12,408 nucleotides of DNA, from the NCBI GenBank assembly GCA_000980735.1, contig LBFQ01000025.1, positions 1 through 12,408 of the forward strand, read 5' to 3'. Below the pieces are notes generated by a model, which saw nothing but the letters and a program-made list of their open reading frames with translations, had not been told where the DNA came from and made no database searches. Below, in pieces: positions 6,190-12,408 of this stretch; within the stretch, counting starts at the first letter, position 1; every line of letters begins with the position of its first letter. Source of the DNA: Candidatus Caldipriscus sp. T1.2 (GTDB lineage Bacteria; Hydrothermota; Hydrothermia; LBFQ01). Made by a program: the position numbers and the translations under genes.

Positions 6190-7104
6190 TTGAAGGTATC
6201 GGTGATTGTTCCAGCTTACAACGAAAGGGAAAACGTAAAGCCTTTTTTGGAAGAGTGCGAGGAGGTTTTTAGGAAATACGACATTAAGGATTGGGAGGTA
6301 ATATACGTGGATGACGGGTCAAAGGACGGGACTTACGAGGAGGTAAGCAAATATTTGGATAAATATCCCTTTTTGAAGGTATCAAGGCACTCAAGGAATA
6401 TGGGGAAAACCGCAGCAATATTGACGGGGTTTTATATCTCCTCGGGCGAAATAATCGCCATCATGGACGCGGATCTACAGTTTAGAATGGAAGATGTATA
6501 TAGGATGGTCAAGTATATGGAGGAGAAGGGGTACGATCTTGTCACCGGGAGGAAGGTGGGAAAGTACGAGAAGGCTTTCGTTTCAAGGGTTTATAACTTT
6601 ATGAACAGGTGGCTCTTTGGAGTACCGGTTTCCGATATGAACTCCCTGAAGGTATTAAGGAGGGAAATACTTGAGGATATTCCATTAAGGAAGGATTGGC
6701 ATAGGTACATAGTTGCCCTTGCTTGGACATACGGTTATTCGGTCGGTGAGATTGATATAACCCTAAGGCCAAGAATTTACGGGATTTCAAAGTATAGGGG
6801 TATAGGTAGGATCTTTGTTGGTGTTGCTGACCTTTTATCCGTAAAGCTTTATACCCTCTTCATACAAAAACCCCTTTTGACCTTTGGGGGAATTGGGAGC
6901 ATCATATTTTCCCTCGGAATTTTGGTAGGGATAATAGCGGTAGTATTAAGGTTGATGGGGCATGGATATAGGCCATTACTCTTTTTGGTAACACTCCTTT
7001 TAATTCTTGGAAGCATTTTTTGGGTTTTGGGACTCCTTGGTGAGGTTGTCGCATCAATTTACGACGAGGTGAGAAAAATAAAAAAGAGATCCGCCTTAAA
7101 ATAA
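6190..7104 (+). CDS. Membrane-anchored family 2 glycosyltransferase (DPM1/GtrB-like)
   Basis: 304-residue GT2 enzyme, likely transferring a hexose from a nucleotide sugar to polyprenyl phosphate at the inner face of the membrane. The GT-A domain starts KVSVIVPAYNERENV (2-16). VDDGSKDGT (40-48) and IMDADLQ (91-97) carry the nucleotide- and metal-binding Asp residues. The RPRIYGISKYRG segment (193-204) matches the R-x-x-G-x-S-K-Y stretch of GtrB/DPM-type enzymes. Two membrane helices follow at about 232-256 and 263-288, then a basic tail. The TTG at 6190 is chosen because it places the first beta strand at the N-terminus. A TTG at 6127 would add 21 unconvincing residues and run into the divergent acidic-protein gene. 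No strong Shine-Dalgarno precedes either. The TAA overlaps the hutU ATG by 1 bp. Confidence 0.87.
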   Translation: MKVSVIVPAYNERENVKPFLEECEEVFRKYDIKDWEVIYVDDGSKDGTYEEVSKYLDKYPFLKVSRHSRNMGKTAAILTGFYISSGEIIAIMDADLQFRMEDVYRMVKYMEEKGYDLVTGRKVGKYEKAFVSRVYNFMNRWLFGVPVSDMNSLKVLRREILEDIPLRKDWHRYIVALAWTYGYSVGEIDITLRPRIYGISKYRGIGRIFVGVADLLSVKLYTLFIQKPLLTFGGIGSIIFSLGILVGIIAVVLRLMGHGYRPLLFLVTLLLILGSIFWVLGLLGEVVASIYDEVRKIKKRSALK

Positions 7105-8774
7105 TGGATATGTTGGAGTACAAGGTTATTAGGGCACCGAGGGGAAATCAAAGGACCGCAAAGACTTGGGCAGCGGAGGCAGCAAAGAGGATGCTTATGA
7201 ACAATTTGGATCCAGAGGTGGCAAAGGATCCCGCGAATTTGATCGTTTACGGTGGCAAGGGAAAGGCAGCGAGAAGTTGGGAGGATTTCTGGGCAATAGT
7301 TAAAACCCTTGATGAACTTGAACCGGACGAGACTTTACTCGTTCAAAGCGGAAAGCCAGTTGCGGTATTTAGGACGCACGAATGGGCGCCTAGGGTATTA
7401 ATAGCCAATTCAAACCTGGTTCCAAAGTGGGCTACTTGGGAATACTTCAACGAATTGGAGGAGAGGGGATTGATTATGTACGGGCAGATGACCGCGGGAA
7501 GCTGGATATATATAGGTACACAGGGCATATTGCAGGGAACTTACGAAACCTTCGTCGCGGCGGGTAGGAAGCACTTTAACGGGGACCTTTCGGGTAGGGT
7601 GATACTTACCGCGGGGCTCGGAGAAATGGGAGGAGCCCAACCCTTAGCCGCAACCATGGCGGGGGCGGTGATTTTGGCGGTGGAGGCAAATCCAAAGGCG
7701 ATAGAAAGGAGGTTAAAGACGGGTTACCTTGATACCTGGACCACGAGCCTTGATGAAGCATTAAGGTTGGTTGAGGATGCAAGAAAAAGGAAACAGCCCC
7801 TATCCGTTGCTCTACTTGGCAATATCGTGGATGTTATAAAGGAGCTTTATAGGAGGAGTTTTGTGCCGGATCTTTTGACGGATCAAACCGCCGCCCACGA
7901 CCCTCTAAACGGCTATATCCCCAAGGGACTTTGGGGTGAGGATGGGATAAAAGAAGCAGAGGAGTGGAGGAGGAAGGACCCGAAGGGTTATATAAAGGCT
8001 GCGGGGGAGAGCGCGGCGGAGCATGTAGATCATCTGGTAAAAATGAAGGAAGCGGGGGCAATAACCTTTGAATATGGGAATAACTTACGGAGGTTAGCTT
8101 ACGAGTACGGCGCGGAGAGGGCATTTGAGATACCCGGATATGTTCCAGCCTTTATAAGGGACCTTTTTAGTGAGGGTAAGGGGCCCTTCAGGTGGGCGGT
8201 CCTTTCGGGAGAACCGGAGGATATATACCGGATAGACGAAGAGGTTTTAAGGCTATTTGATGATCCGCATCTTCATAGGTGGATAAGGATGGCGAGGGAA
8301 AAGGTGAAGTTCCAAGGTCTGCCCGCGAGGATATGCTGGCTTGGTATGGGGGAGAGGGCAAAGATGGGAGAGGCGATAAACAGGTTGGTGGAGAAGGGGG
8401 AAGTGAAGGCACCAGTCGTAATAGGTAGGGATCATCACGATACGGGTTCCGTAGCCTCACCCTACAGGGAGACCGAGGCTATGAAAGACGGCTCCGATGC
8501 GATTGCGGACTGGCCCATACTGAACGCCCTATTAAACACCGCTTCTGGAGCCTCCTGGGTATCCTTCCATCACGGTGGAGGAGTTGGGATAGGGTATTCC
8601 CTGCATGCGGGGGTAGTGATAGTTGCGGATGGGGAGAGGGAAACTTATAAGAGGCTTGAGAGGGTTTTAACCAACGACGTGGGTTTGGGAGTGGTGAGGC
8701 ATGCGGATGCCGGATACGAAAAGGCGATTGAAACGGCTAAAAAGTTTGGGATAAAGATGCCAAGAATTTGTTAA
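7104..8774 (+). CDS. hutU: Urocanate hydratase (urocanase)
   Basis: 556-residue cytoplasmic enzyme converting urocanate to 4-imidazolone-5-propionate in histidine degradation, with tightly bound NAD+. Full length compares well with the ~557 residues usual for the family. The urocanase signature FQGLPARICW is intact at 403-412, with the conserved Cys at 411. Flanking CWLGMGERAKMGEAI, VVIGRDHHDTGSVASPYRET and SWVSFHHGGGVGIGYS are all present, as are the early QSGKPVAVFRTHEWAPRVLIANSN and MTAGSWIYIGTQGI-type motifs. The ATG at 7104 shares a base with the preceding TAA; an ATG two codons later is equally possible. No hutH, hutI or hutG is adjacent, so the rest of the pathway, if present, lies elsewhere. 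Neighbours on both sides have unrelated functions. Confidence 0.95.
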   Translation: MDMLEYKVIRAPRGNQRTAKTWAAEAAKRMLMNNLDPEVAKDPANLIVYGGKGKAARSWEDFWAIVKTLDELEPDETLLVQSGKPVAVFRTHEWAPRVLIANSNLVPKWATWEYFNELEERGLIMYGQMTAGSWIYIGTQGILQGTYETFVAAGRKHFNGDLSGRVILTAGLGEMGGAQPLAATMAGAVILAVEANPKAIERRLKTGYLDTWTTSLDEALRLVEDARKRKQPLSVALLGNIVDVIKELYRRSFVPDLLTDQTAAHDPLNGYIPKGLWGEDGIKEAEEWRRKDPKGYIKAAGESAAEHVDHLVKMKEAGAITFEYGNNLRRLAYEYGAERAFEIPGYVPAFIRDLFSEGKGPFRWAVLSGEPEDIYRIDEEVLRLFDDPHLHRWIRMAREKVKFQGLPARICWLGMGERAKMGEAINRLVEKGEVKAPVVIGRDHHDTGSVASPYRETEAMKDGSDAIADWPILNALLNTASGASWVSFHHGGGVGIGYSLHAGVVIVADGERETYKRLERVLTNDVGLGVVRHADAGYEKAIETAKKFGIKMPRIC

Positions 8775-9223
8775 AGATATTAAACAGAAAAATTTACGCC
8801 CTCACGCATGGAAGGGAGGCGATTTATATAGGCTTTGATAAGGTAGAGGGAGAAATTTCAAAGGAGCTTCTCTCGGAGTTGGAAGAGTATCTTATGAGAC
8901 GTAGGAAGGAATTCTCCTTCGAACCCGATTTCTCAATTTACGAAGGGGAGGTAAGGAGGGTTTTGGAGTACGTATATAAAAACGTTAAGTATGGGGAGAC
9001 AAGGACCTACGGCGATATTGCAAAGAGCCTAAATTTAAACCCTCGCTTTGTGGGTTATGCTTTAGCAAGGAACCGACATCTGATCCTGATCCCTTGCCAC
9101 AGGATAATCTCAAGGAGAAATCTTGGGGGATTTTCTGCGGGTTTGGAAGTTAAGAAATTTCTTTTAAGCTTGGAGGGTTTCAATATCCTTGAGGGCGGCG
9201 ATGGAACCAAAAAAGGAACTTAA
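8768..9223 (+). CDS. ogt: Methylated-DNA-[protein]-cysteine S-methyltransferase
   Basis: 151-residue suicide DNA-repair protein that transfers O6-alkyl groups from guanine to its own cysteine. The C-terminal MGMT/Ogt domain is clear: EVRRVLEYVYKNVKYGETRTYGDIAK (61-86), a helix-turn-helix with VGYALARNRHLILIPCHRII and the reactive Cys110 in PCHR (109-112), then GGFSAGLEVKKFLLSLEG. The N-terminal domain is short and less conserved, as in many thermophile versions. The TTG at 8768 overlaps the hutU end by 7 bp; no better start is available. About 14 residues past the domain run into the end of the facing ftsX (60-bp overlap). Three of 14 Arg codons are CGN, against almost none in the neighbours. 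The ogt name marks the family; the true subtype is uncertain. Confidence 0.9.
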   Translation: MLKILNRKIYALTHGREAIYIGFDKVEGEISKELLSELEEYLMRRRKEFSFEPDFSIYEGEVRRVLEYVYKNVKYGETRTYGDIAKSLNLNPRFVGYALARNRHLILIPCHRIISRRNLGGFSAGLEVKKFLLSLEGFNILEGGDGTKKGT

Positions 9224-9994
9224 GATTACCATAATGAGAGATACTAAAAATACGGTCAGGTTCGCATAAAGGTTCTCACGGAAAATGTTGAATGCATCAA
9301 GTAAATATAAAGATATACCAACAGCGAAGAGCCAGGAAACAAACGCGTAAATTATTGAGAGCAAAATATAGGGATACCTGAGCTTGAAAGGGGAGACGCC
9401 ATAAAGCCTCAAAATGTCAATATAGGTTTTCCTATGGGAAACCGCAAACCTTACGGTGTAGAAAGATATAAGGATCCCCGCCATTATAGTTATAAAAATC
9501 ACCCCCAAGGTTAGACCCAGCACCGTCTTAAAGAAGACGCCAGCGGAGGCTATCCAACTTTCCCCATAATATACGTTAGAAACCTCTTTCAAAGCCGAAA
9601 TCTTTGAATGCATCAACTTTAAGAGCCCCTCATCCTTCCAGTGTTCCTTGGGATAAACCCTTATTACGGTGTAAAAAACATCCTCCCCCAGCTCCTCAAC
9701 TATGCTTTTAAAGTTCGGATATAGTTTTAGGAATTCTTCCTTAGCCCTTTTCCCATCAATTAATTCAATTTTATCTATTCCACCCAATAACTCCAAATTT
9801 TTAACTACTCCCCTCGGATCTCTTTCGGGAAAAACTTCAAATCTTACGTTTTCCCAAACCTCCCTATATATCTTGAATGAAAGAGCAAGGAGGTTGGTTA
9901 AAATAAAGAGGGATATCAGGGAAAGGGAGATCCCAATAACCGCAAATACGCTTCTATACGAGCCTACCTTTATTGCCCTCCAGGTTTCCCTCAT
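9164..9994 (-). CDS. ftsX: Cell division permease FtsX
   Basis: 276-residue membrane protein of the FtsX family, the permease partner of the ATPase FtsE; the complex activates peptidoglycan hydrolases during division. Topology fits: helix 1 at ~17-40, an extracytoplasmic domain at ~41-150, then three helices at ~153-182, ~207-232 and ~244-266. The cytoplasmic loop YIDILRLYGVSPFKLRYPYILL (191-212) matches the family's (D/E)IxIMRLVGA motif. The start ATG at 9994 follows a purine-rich GGGGGAGGAG (9996-10005), with close 3-nt spacing to the GGAGG core. The first 12 codons overlap the end of ftsZ. No ftsE lies next to it here, although the two genes are commonly paired. The 3' end overlaps the facing alkyltransferase gene by 60 bp. 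Confidence 0.9.
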   Translation of the reverse strand: MRETWRAIKVGSYRSVFAVIGISLSLISLFILTNLLALSFKIYREVWENVRFEVFPERDPRGVVKNLELLGGIDKIELIDGKRAKEEFLKLYPNFKSIVEELGEDVFYTVIRVYPKEHWKDEGLLKLMHSKISALKEVSNVYYGESWIASAGVFFKTVLGLTLGVIFITIMAGILISFYTVRFAVSHRKTYIDILRLYGVSPFKLRYPYILLSIIYAFVSWLFAVGISLYLLDAFNIFRENLYANLTVFLVSLIMVILSSFFGSIAALKDIETLQA

Positions 9995-11030
9995 TCTCCT
10001 CCCCCAAAAACCTTTCTAAACTCCTGCTTATCACATCAGCTATTTTCGGATCAACCTGAACCCCACCTATTATGATCCCGAACTTCACGGTTTTCTGATT
10101 GGGATCTATGTAATCTCCCCTCTTGACATAGGGAGCCCTACCTCCCCTTGTTATCTCACTCTTCAAGGTTTCAACAAGTTCCATAACCTTTTGGGATGGT
10201 AAGTTACCTGAATGGAAGGAAGCCACTATCAAGCTCGTAGCCTCCATAAATGTATGGATTGCGGTTTTCTGCTTAAGATCCAACAATTTCTTGCGTATTT
10301 CTTCTTCGGTTATCATATCTTCGGTGGGAAACTCGAGGGAGGAAATGAAGGCAAACCTTGATGATTCCCTTGATCTTCTAAAAACCGTTTGTATATCCGC
10401 AAAGTCTATGTTCGGATTTCCGTACCTCTCGCAAATATCCAATGTAGTTATAACCACTTCTTTTGTAAATTCGTTCGCGTAATCATAAGCCTGAGATAAG
10501 GGTTTGGTTCTATCAACAATTTTTGAGTTGTCTATTAGGAGGATGGAGTCGCTTAACTTGTAAAACTCCACCAGACCACGATTTACCATTTCGGTTTTCT
10601 CACCGTACTCATCCGCATCGGGAAGTATAAGAACGGAAAGTATCGTTGATTCCGAGAAAGCTTCCTTTAGGTAATTAACTATTACGGGACCTGCACCCGT
10701 CCCCGTCCCTCCCCCCAAACCCGCAATAACTATTATTAAGTCATAATCTATTTCATCGGTAAATTTTAGCATATCAAGATCCCCATTCTCCCAAGCTTTC
10801 AGTGCAAGTTCCTTACCCTTTTCCGGGTCCGAGCCCGCACCCCTCCCCCTTTTTCCTAAGGTTATATGATCCTTTACCGACTTAAGATTTATCAAAGATT
10901 GTCTGTCCGTATTTATAGCTACAGTCCTTACGTTATTTTTGTATGGATATGAATTTATTCCCGCATCCACCCTATCCGCTATATTGCATCCCGCCCCTCC
11001 AACCCCCACTATCATTACCTTTGTTTCCAT
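9954..11030 (-). CDS. ftsZ: Divergent FtsZ, tubulin-family division GTPase
   Basis: 358-residue tubulin/FtsZ-family GTPase forming the Z-ring. The N-terminal nucleotide-binding domain shows VGVGGAGCNIADRV (8-21), AINTD (38-42), the G-box GLGGGTGTGAG (104-114) and LIDNSKIVD (165-173). The T7-loop NxDFAD (207-212) with its two catalytic Asp is intact, so a GTP-hydrolysing polymer is expected. The C-terminal subdomain (from ~214) departs strongly from ordinary FtsZ, as does LILPDADEYGEK (134-145), where typical FtsZ has VVTKPF-like sequence. The protein ends about 20 residues after the globular core; there is no long linker and no DIPxFLR-like C-terminal peptide. The ATG at 11030 has an excellent AAGGAGG (11037-11043) six bases upstream. 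ftsA ends one base before it. The FtsZ assignment is supported by the neighbours ftsA and murB. Confidence 0.88.
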   Translation of the reverse strand: METKVMIVGVGGAGCNIADRVDAGINSYPYKNNVRTVAINTDRQSLINLKSVKDHITLGKRGRGAGSDPEKGKELALKAWENGDLDMLKFTDEIDYDLIIVIAGLGGGTGTGAGPVIVNYLKEAFSESTILSVLILPDADEYGEKTEMVNRGLVEFYKLSDSILLIDNSKIVDRTKPLSQAYDYANEFTKEVVITTLDICERYGNPNIDFADIQTVFRRSRESSRFAFISSLEFPTEDMITEEEIRKKLLDLKQKTAIHTFMEATSLIVASFHSGNLPSQKVMELVETLKSEITRGGRAPYVKRGDYIDPNQKTVKFGIIIGGVQVDPKIADVISRSLERFLGEENEGNLEGNKGRLV

Positions 11031-11031
11031 A

Positions 11032-12162
11032 TTACTCCTCCTTTCCCATAATCTCCCTTTTTATGAACTCTATGATACCCGAAAAGGACCTTGGCACCGA
11101 GAAACCTTGAGATTTATAACCGTTTTTACCTTCCTCAGAAACCATCCTTGAGACACCCCTACCTATATAAACCATCGGACTTTCCACCACATGACTAATA
11201 CGGGAACCCAAGGCGCTCTCAAGTAGGATCTTGAACCTGCCTCCCAACCTCGCAAAACCTCCAGCAAATATCACGGGAAACATGTTCGAGATTTTGCCAG
11301 AAATTTCCGCCAATCTAAGGGATATATTACTCTCCAAAACCGTCGGGTCAATATTGGCAACCCTTAAGTTATCCCTTGAGAATATTGTCTGTAAAGCCTG
11401 ATCCGGATTTAAGATCCCGGCGGATTTTAAGGCGTTGTGTATGTGGATACCACCCAGGTTAAGAATTTGGTAAGTTGAAACTTTCCCGGACCTTATTCCT
11501 ACTAACCTCGTCGAGGTATGTCCAATATCCAGAAGGTCAAAATCCTCGAAATCCTCCTTTAAGCCGTAAGCAAGGGAGATGGAAGAATCAAATACGTACA
11601 TTTTTCCCAACCTGTATCTATCCTTTACGTCTTGAAGGATGCTCACAAAATCGGAAAATGTACCTTTTGGAACTAAGAGGAAAAATCCCCTTGCGGTTAG
11701 GGATTTAGCGCTCAGTCCTTCAGGATTCTCAACCTCTATTTTCTGATTATCCAAGTTTAAAATCTTATATTCAACCACCTCAAACCATAAGATCTCCTTT
11801 TGATGAACATTTTTTACACTGTTTTCCAGAAGGTTTTTTATCCTAGATATATGCTCCCTTGTTACCCTGGGCGATGATGTTATGGTTTCTTCGTGGGATA
11901 TAACCTCGGTGCCCCCAAAGGATACCACGAAAATAACGGGCAAACCCTCAATACTGCCCGAATAAACCCTTGATATGCCTTCTACAAGTTCCCCAAGCTT
12001 TTCCTTTAACTTTTTGGCATCGGTTACGTACCCCCTGTCAAATCCCCCGCTCCTTATCTCAACTGGATGGACGCTCTCCTCAAACACCGTACCCTTAATG
12101 GAATATGCTCCAACATCTACAATCAAAAACTTACCGTTTCCTTGCCCTTTAGATGATAACAA
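11032..12162 (-). CDS. ftsA: Cell division protein FtsA, actin-like Z-ring tether
   Basis: 376-residue actin-fold ATPase that anchors FtsZ to the membrane and recruits later division proteins. Phosphate-1 loop: FLIVDVGAYSIKG (12-24). The FtsA-specific subdomain is recognisable from VTREHISRIKNLLENSV and the ENPEGLSAKSLTARGFFLLVP stretch, which parallels the NPxGMxGxRLE segment of FtsA. Phosphate-2: LLDIGHTSTRLVG. Adenosine motif: VIFAGGFARLGG. The last residues (SFSGIIEFIKREIMGKEE, 359-376) form an amphipathic helix typical of the membrane-targeting tail. Sequence is divergent, and the residues that bind the FtsZ peptide cannot be judged by eye. The start is the TTG at 12162, supported by GGAGGT at 12168-12173; it overlaps murB by 14 bp. 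ftsQ, often found between murB and ftsA, is absent. Confidence 0.88.
   Translation of the reverse strand: MLSSKGQGNGKFLIVDVGAYSIKGTVFEESVHPVEIRSGGFDRGYVTDAKKLKEKLGELVEGISRVYSGSIEGLPVIFVVSFGGTEVISHEETITSSPRVTREHISRIKNLLENSVKNVHQKEILWFEVVEYKILNLDNQKIEVENPEGLSAKSLTARGFFLLVPKGTFSDFVSILQDVKDRYRLGKMYVFDSSISLAYGLKEDFEDFDLLDIGHTSTRLVGIRSGKVSTYQILNLGGIHIHNALKSAGILNPDQALQTIFSRDNLRVANIDPTVLESNISLRLAEISGKISNMFPVIFAGGFARLGGRFKILLESALGSRISHVVESPMVYIGRGVSRMVSEEGKNGYKSQGFSVPRSFSGIIEFIKREIMGKEE
11037..11043 (-). promoter_or_regulatory. Ribosome binding site of ftsZ
   Basis: AAGGAGG on the coding strand, six bases before the ftsZ ATG and lying within the last codons of ftsA. It fixes the ftsZ start and shows that classical Shine-Dalgarno initiation is used here. 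Confidence 0.8.
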
Positions 12163-12408
12163 TTTCCACCTCCAGTTCTATCCCAAAAACCTCATAAACG
12201 CGTTTTCTAACAAAATCTATGAGTCTTAGGGCATCTTCCGCAGTCCCCCCTATATTTTCGAAGAAGTTCGCGTGCTTTTCCGATACCCTTACCCCTCCTA
12301 TCCTAAAACCCTTTAATCCCGCCTGTTCTATGAGTTTCCCAGCATAGTTTCCCGGAGGGTTTTTAAACATGCATCCCGCGGTTTTTGTTTTCCAGGGTTG
12401 CGTCCTCT
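12149..12408 (-). CDS. murB: UDP-N-acetylenolpyruvoylglucosamine reductase, C-terminal part
   Basis: C-terminal ~85 residues of MurB, the FAD enzyme that reduces UDP-GlcNAc-enolpyruvate to UDP-MurNAc using NADPH in peptidoglycan synthesis. The frame stays open to the window edge (residues RTQPWKTKTAG before the first in-window Met), so the start lies beyond 12408. GCMFKNPPGNYAGKLIEQAG matches the family's G-S/C-x-FKNP motif; the proton-donating residue is Cys here instead of Ser, as in many bacterial MurB. RIGGVRVSEKHANFFEN and the Gly-Thr-Ala-Glu-Asp-Ala segment are typical, with a conserved Glu in the final helix region (GIELEVEIVII). The gene overlaps ftsA by 14 bp and carries the ftsA ribosome binding site, so it heads or joins the division operon. 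Confidence 0.93.
   Translation of the reverse strand, partial: RTQPWKTKTAGCMFKNPPGNYAGKLIEQAGLKGFRIGGVRVSEKHANFFENIGGTAEDALRLIDFVRKRVYEVFGIELEVEIVII
12168..12173 (-). promoter_or_regulatory. Ribosome binding site of ftsA
   Basis: GGAGGT on the coding strand, five bases upstream of the TTG at 12162 and inside murB. It decides for the rare TTG start; the next in-frame candidates lie past the conserved phosphate-1 strand. Confidence 0.75.

Noticed and set aside
7834..8460. Proline/serine-rich antisense open frames across hutU
   Set aside because: They mirror the AGG/GAG-rich sense codons of a perfectly conserved urocanase; no domain or start context supports them.
9164..9240. Possible terminator between the alkyltransferase and ftsX
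   Set aside because: Repeated GGAAC-type words near 9203-9220 are direct, not inverted, so no stem forms.
9954..11030. Calling the tubulin-family gene CetZ or TubZ outright
   Set aside because: Only one short region suggests CetZ; the operon with ftsA and murB and the intact NxDFAD loop favour FtsZ until a tree is made.

Overview
The window reads as a gene-dense chromosomal segment of a bacterium, probably thermophilic and from an uncultured lineage. The basis is mixed. Arginine is coded almost only by AGG/AGA and isoleucine often by ATA. TTG starts recur, neighbouring genes overlap by a few bases, and almost no intergenic DNA exists. An unusual T9SS/FlgD-like C-terminus follows lamin-tail domains. 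A WOR-3/Hydrothermae-like or related candidate phylum would fit, but this is a low-confidence guess from style, not a placement. There are no rRNA, tRNA, CRISPR or insertion-sequence signals.

Layout: (A) 2-2447, plus strand: the 3' part of gyrB overlaps a lamin-tail-domain surface-type protein by 8 bp. (B) 2416-6138, minus strand, read from right to left: a tiny Glu/Asp/Trp repeat protein; a CNNM/DUF21 membrane protein broken into two frames at a 7-G run; a sugar-phosphate nucleotidyltransferase with a left-handed beta-helix tail; a DUF4149 membrane protein; and a GH99-like glycosidase. The last gene meets the lamin-tail gene tail to tail with a 32-bp antiparallel overlap. (C) 6190-9223, plus strand: a membrane-anchored family 2 glycosyltransferase, urocanate hydratase (hutU) and an O6-alkylguanine-DNA alkyltransferase, overlapping by 1 and 7 bp. 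(D) 9164-12408, minus strand: murB (5' end outside the window), ftsA, a divergent ftsZ and ftsX, again overlapping, and meeting block C tail to tail with a 60-bp overlap.

How they fit together: block D is a division and cell-wall cluster, with peptidoglycan precursor synthesis (MurB), the Z-ring (FtsZ), its membrane tether (FtsA) and the FtsX permease. It has no ftsQ between murB and ftsA and no ftsE next to ftsX. Blocks B and C carry three sugar-related genes (nucleotidyltransferase, glycosyltransferase, GH99-like hydrolase) that could serve envelope glycan metabolism, mixed with unrelated housekeeping enzymes. The only region able to hold promoters for B and C is the short divergent stretch around 6139-6189. 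The items most worth a second look are the Glu/Asp/Trp repeat protein, the frame break in the CNNM gene, and the divergent FtsZ whose C-terminal tail is overprinted on the start of ftsX.
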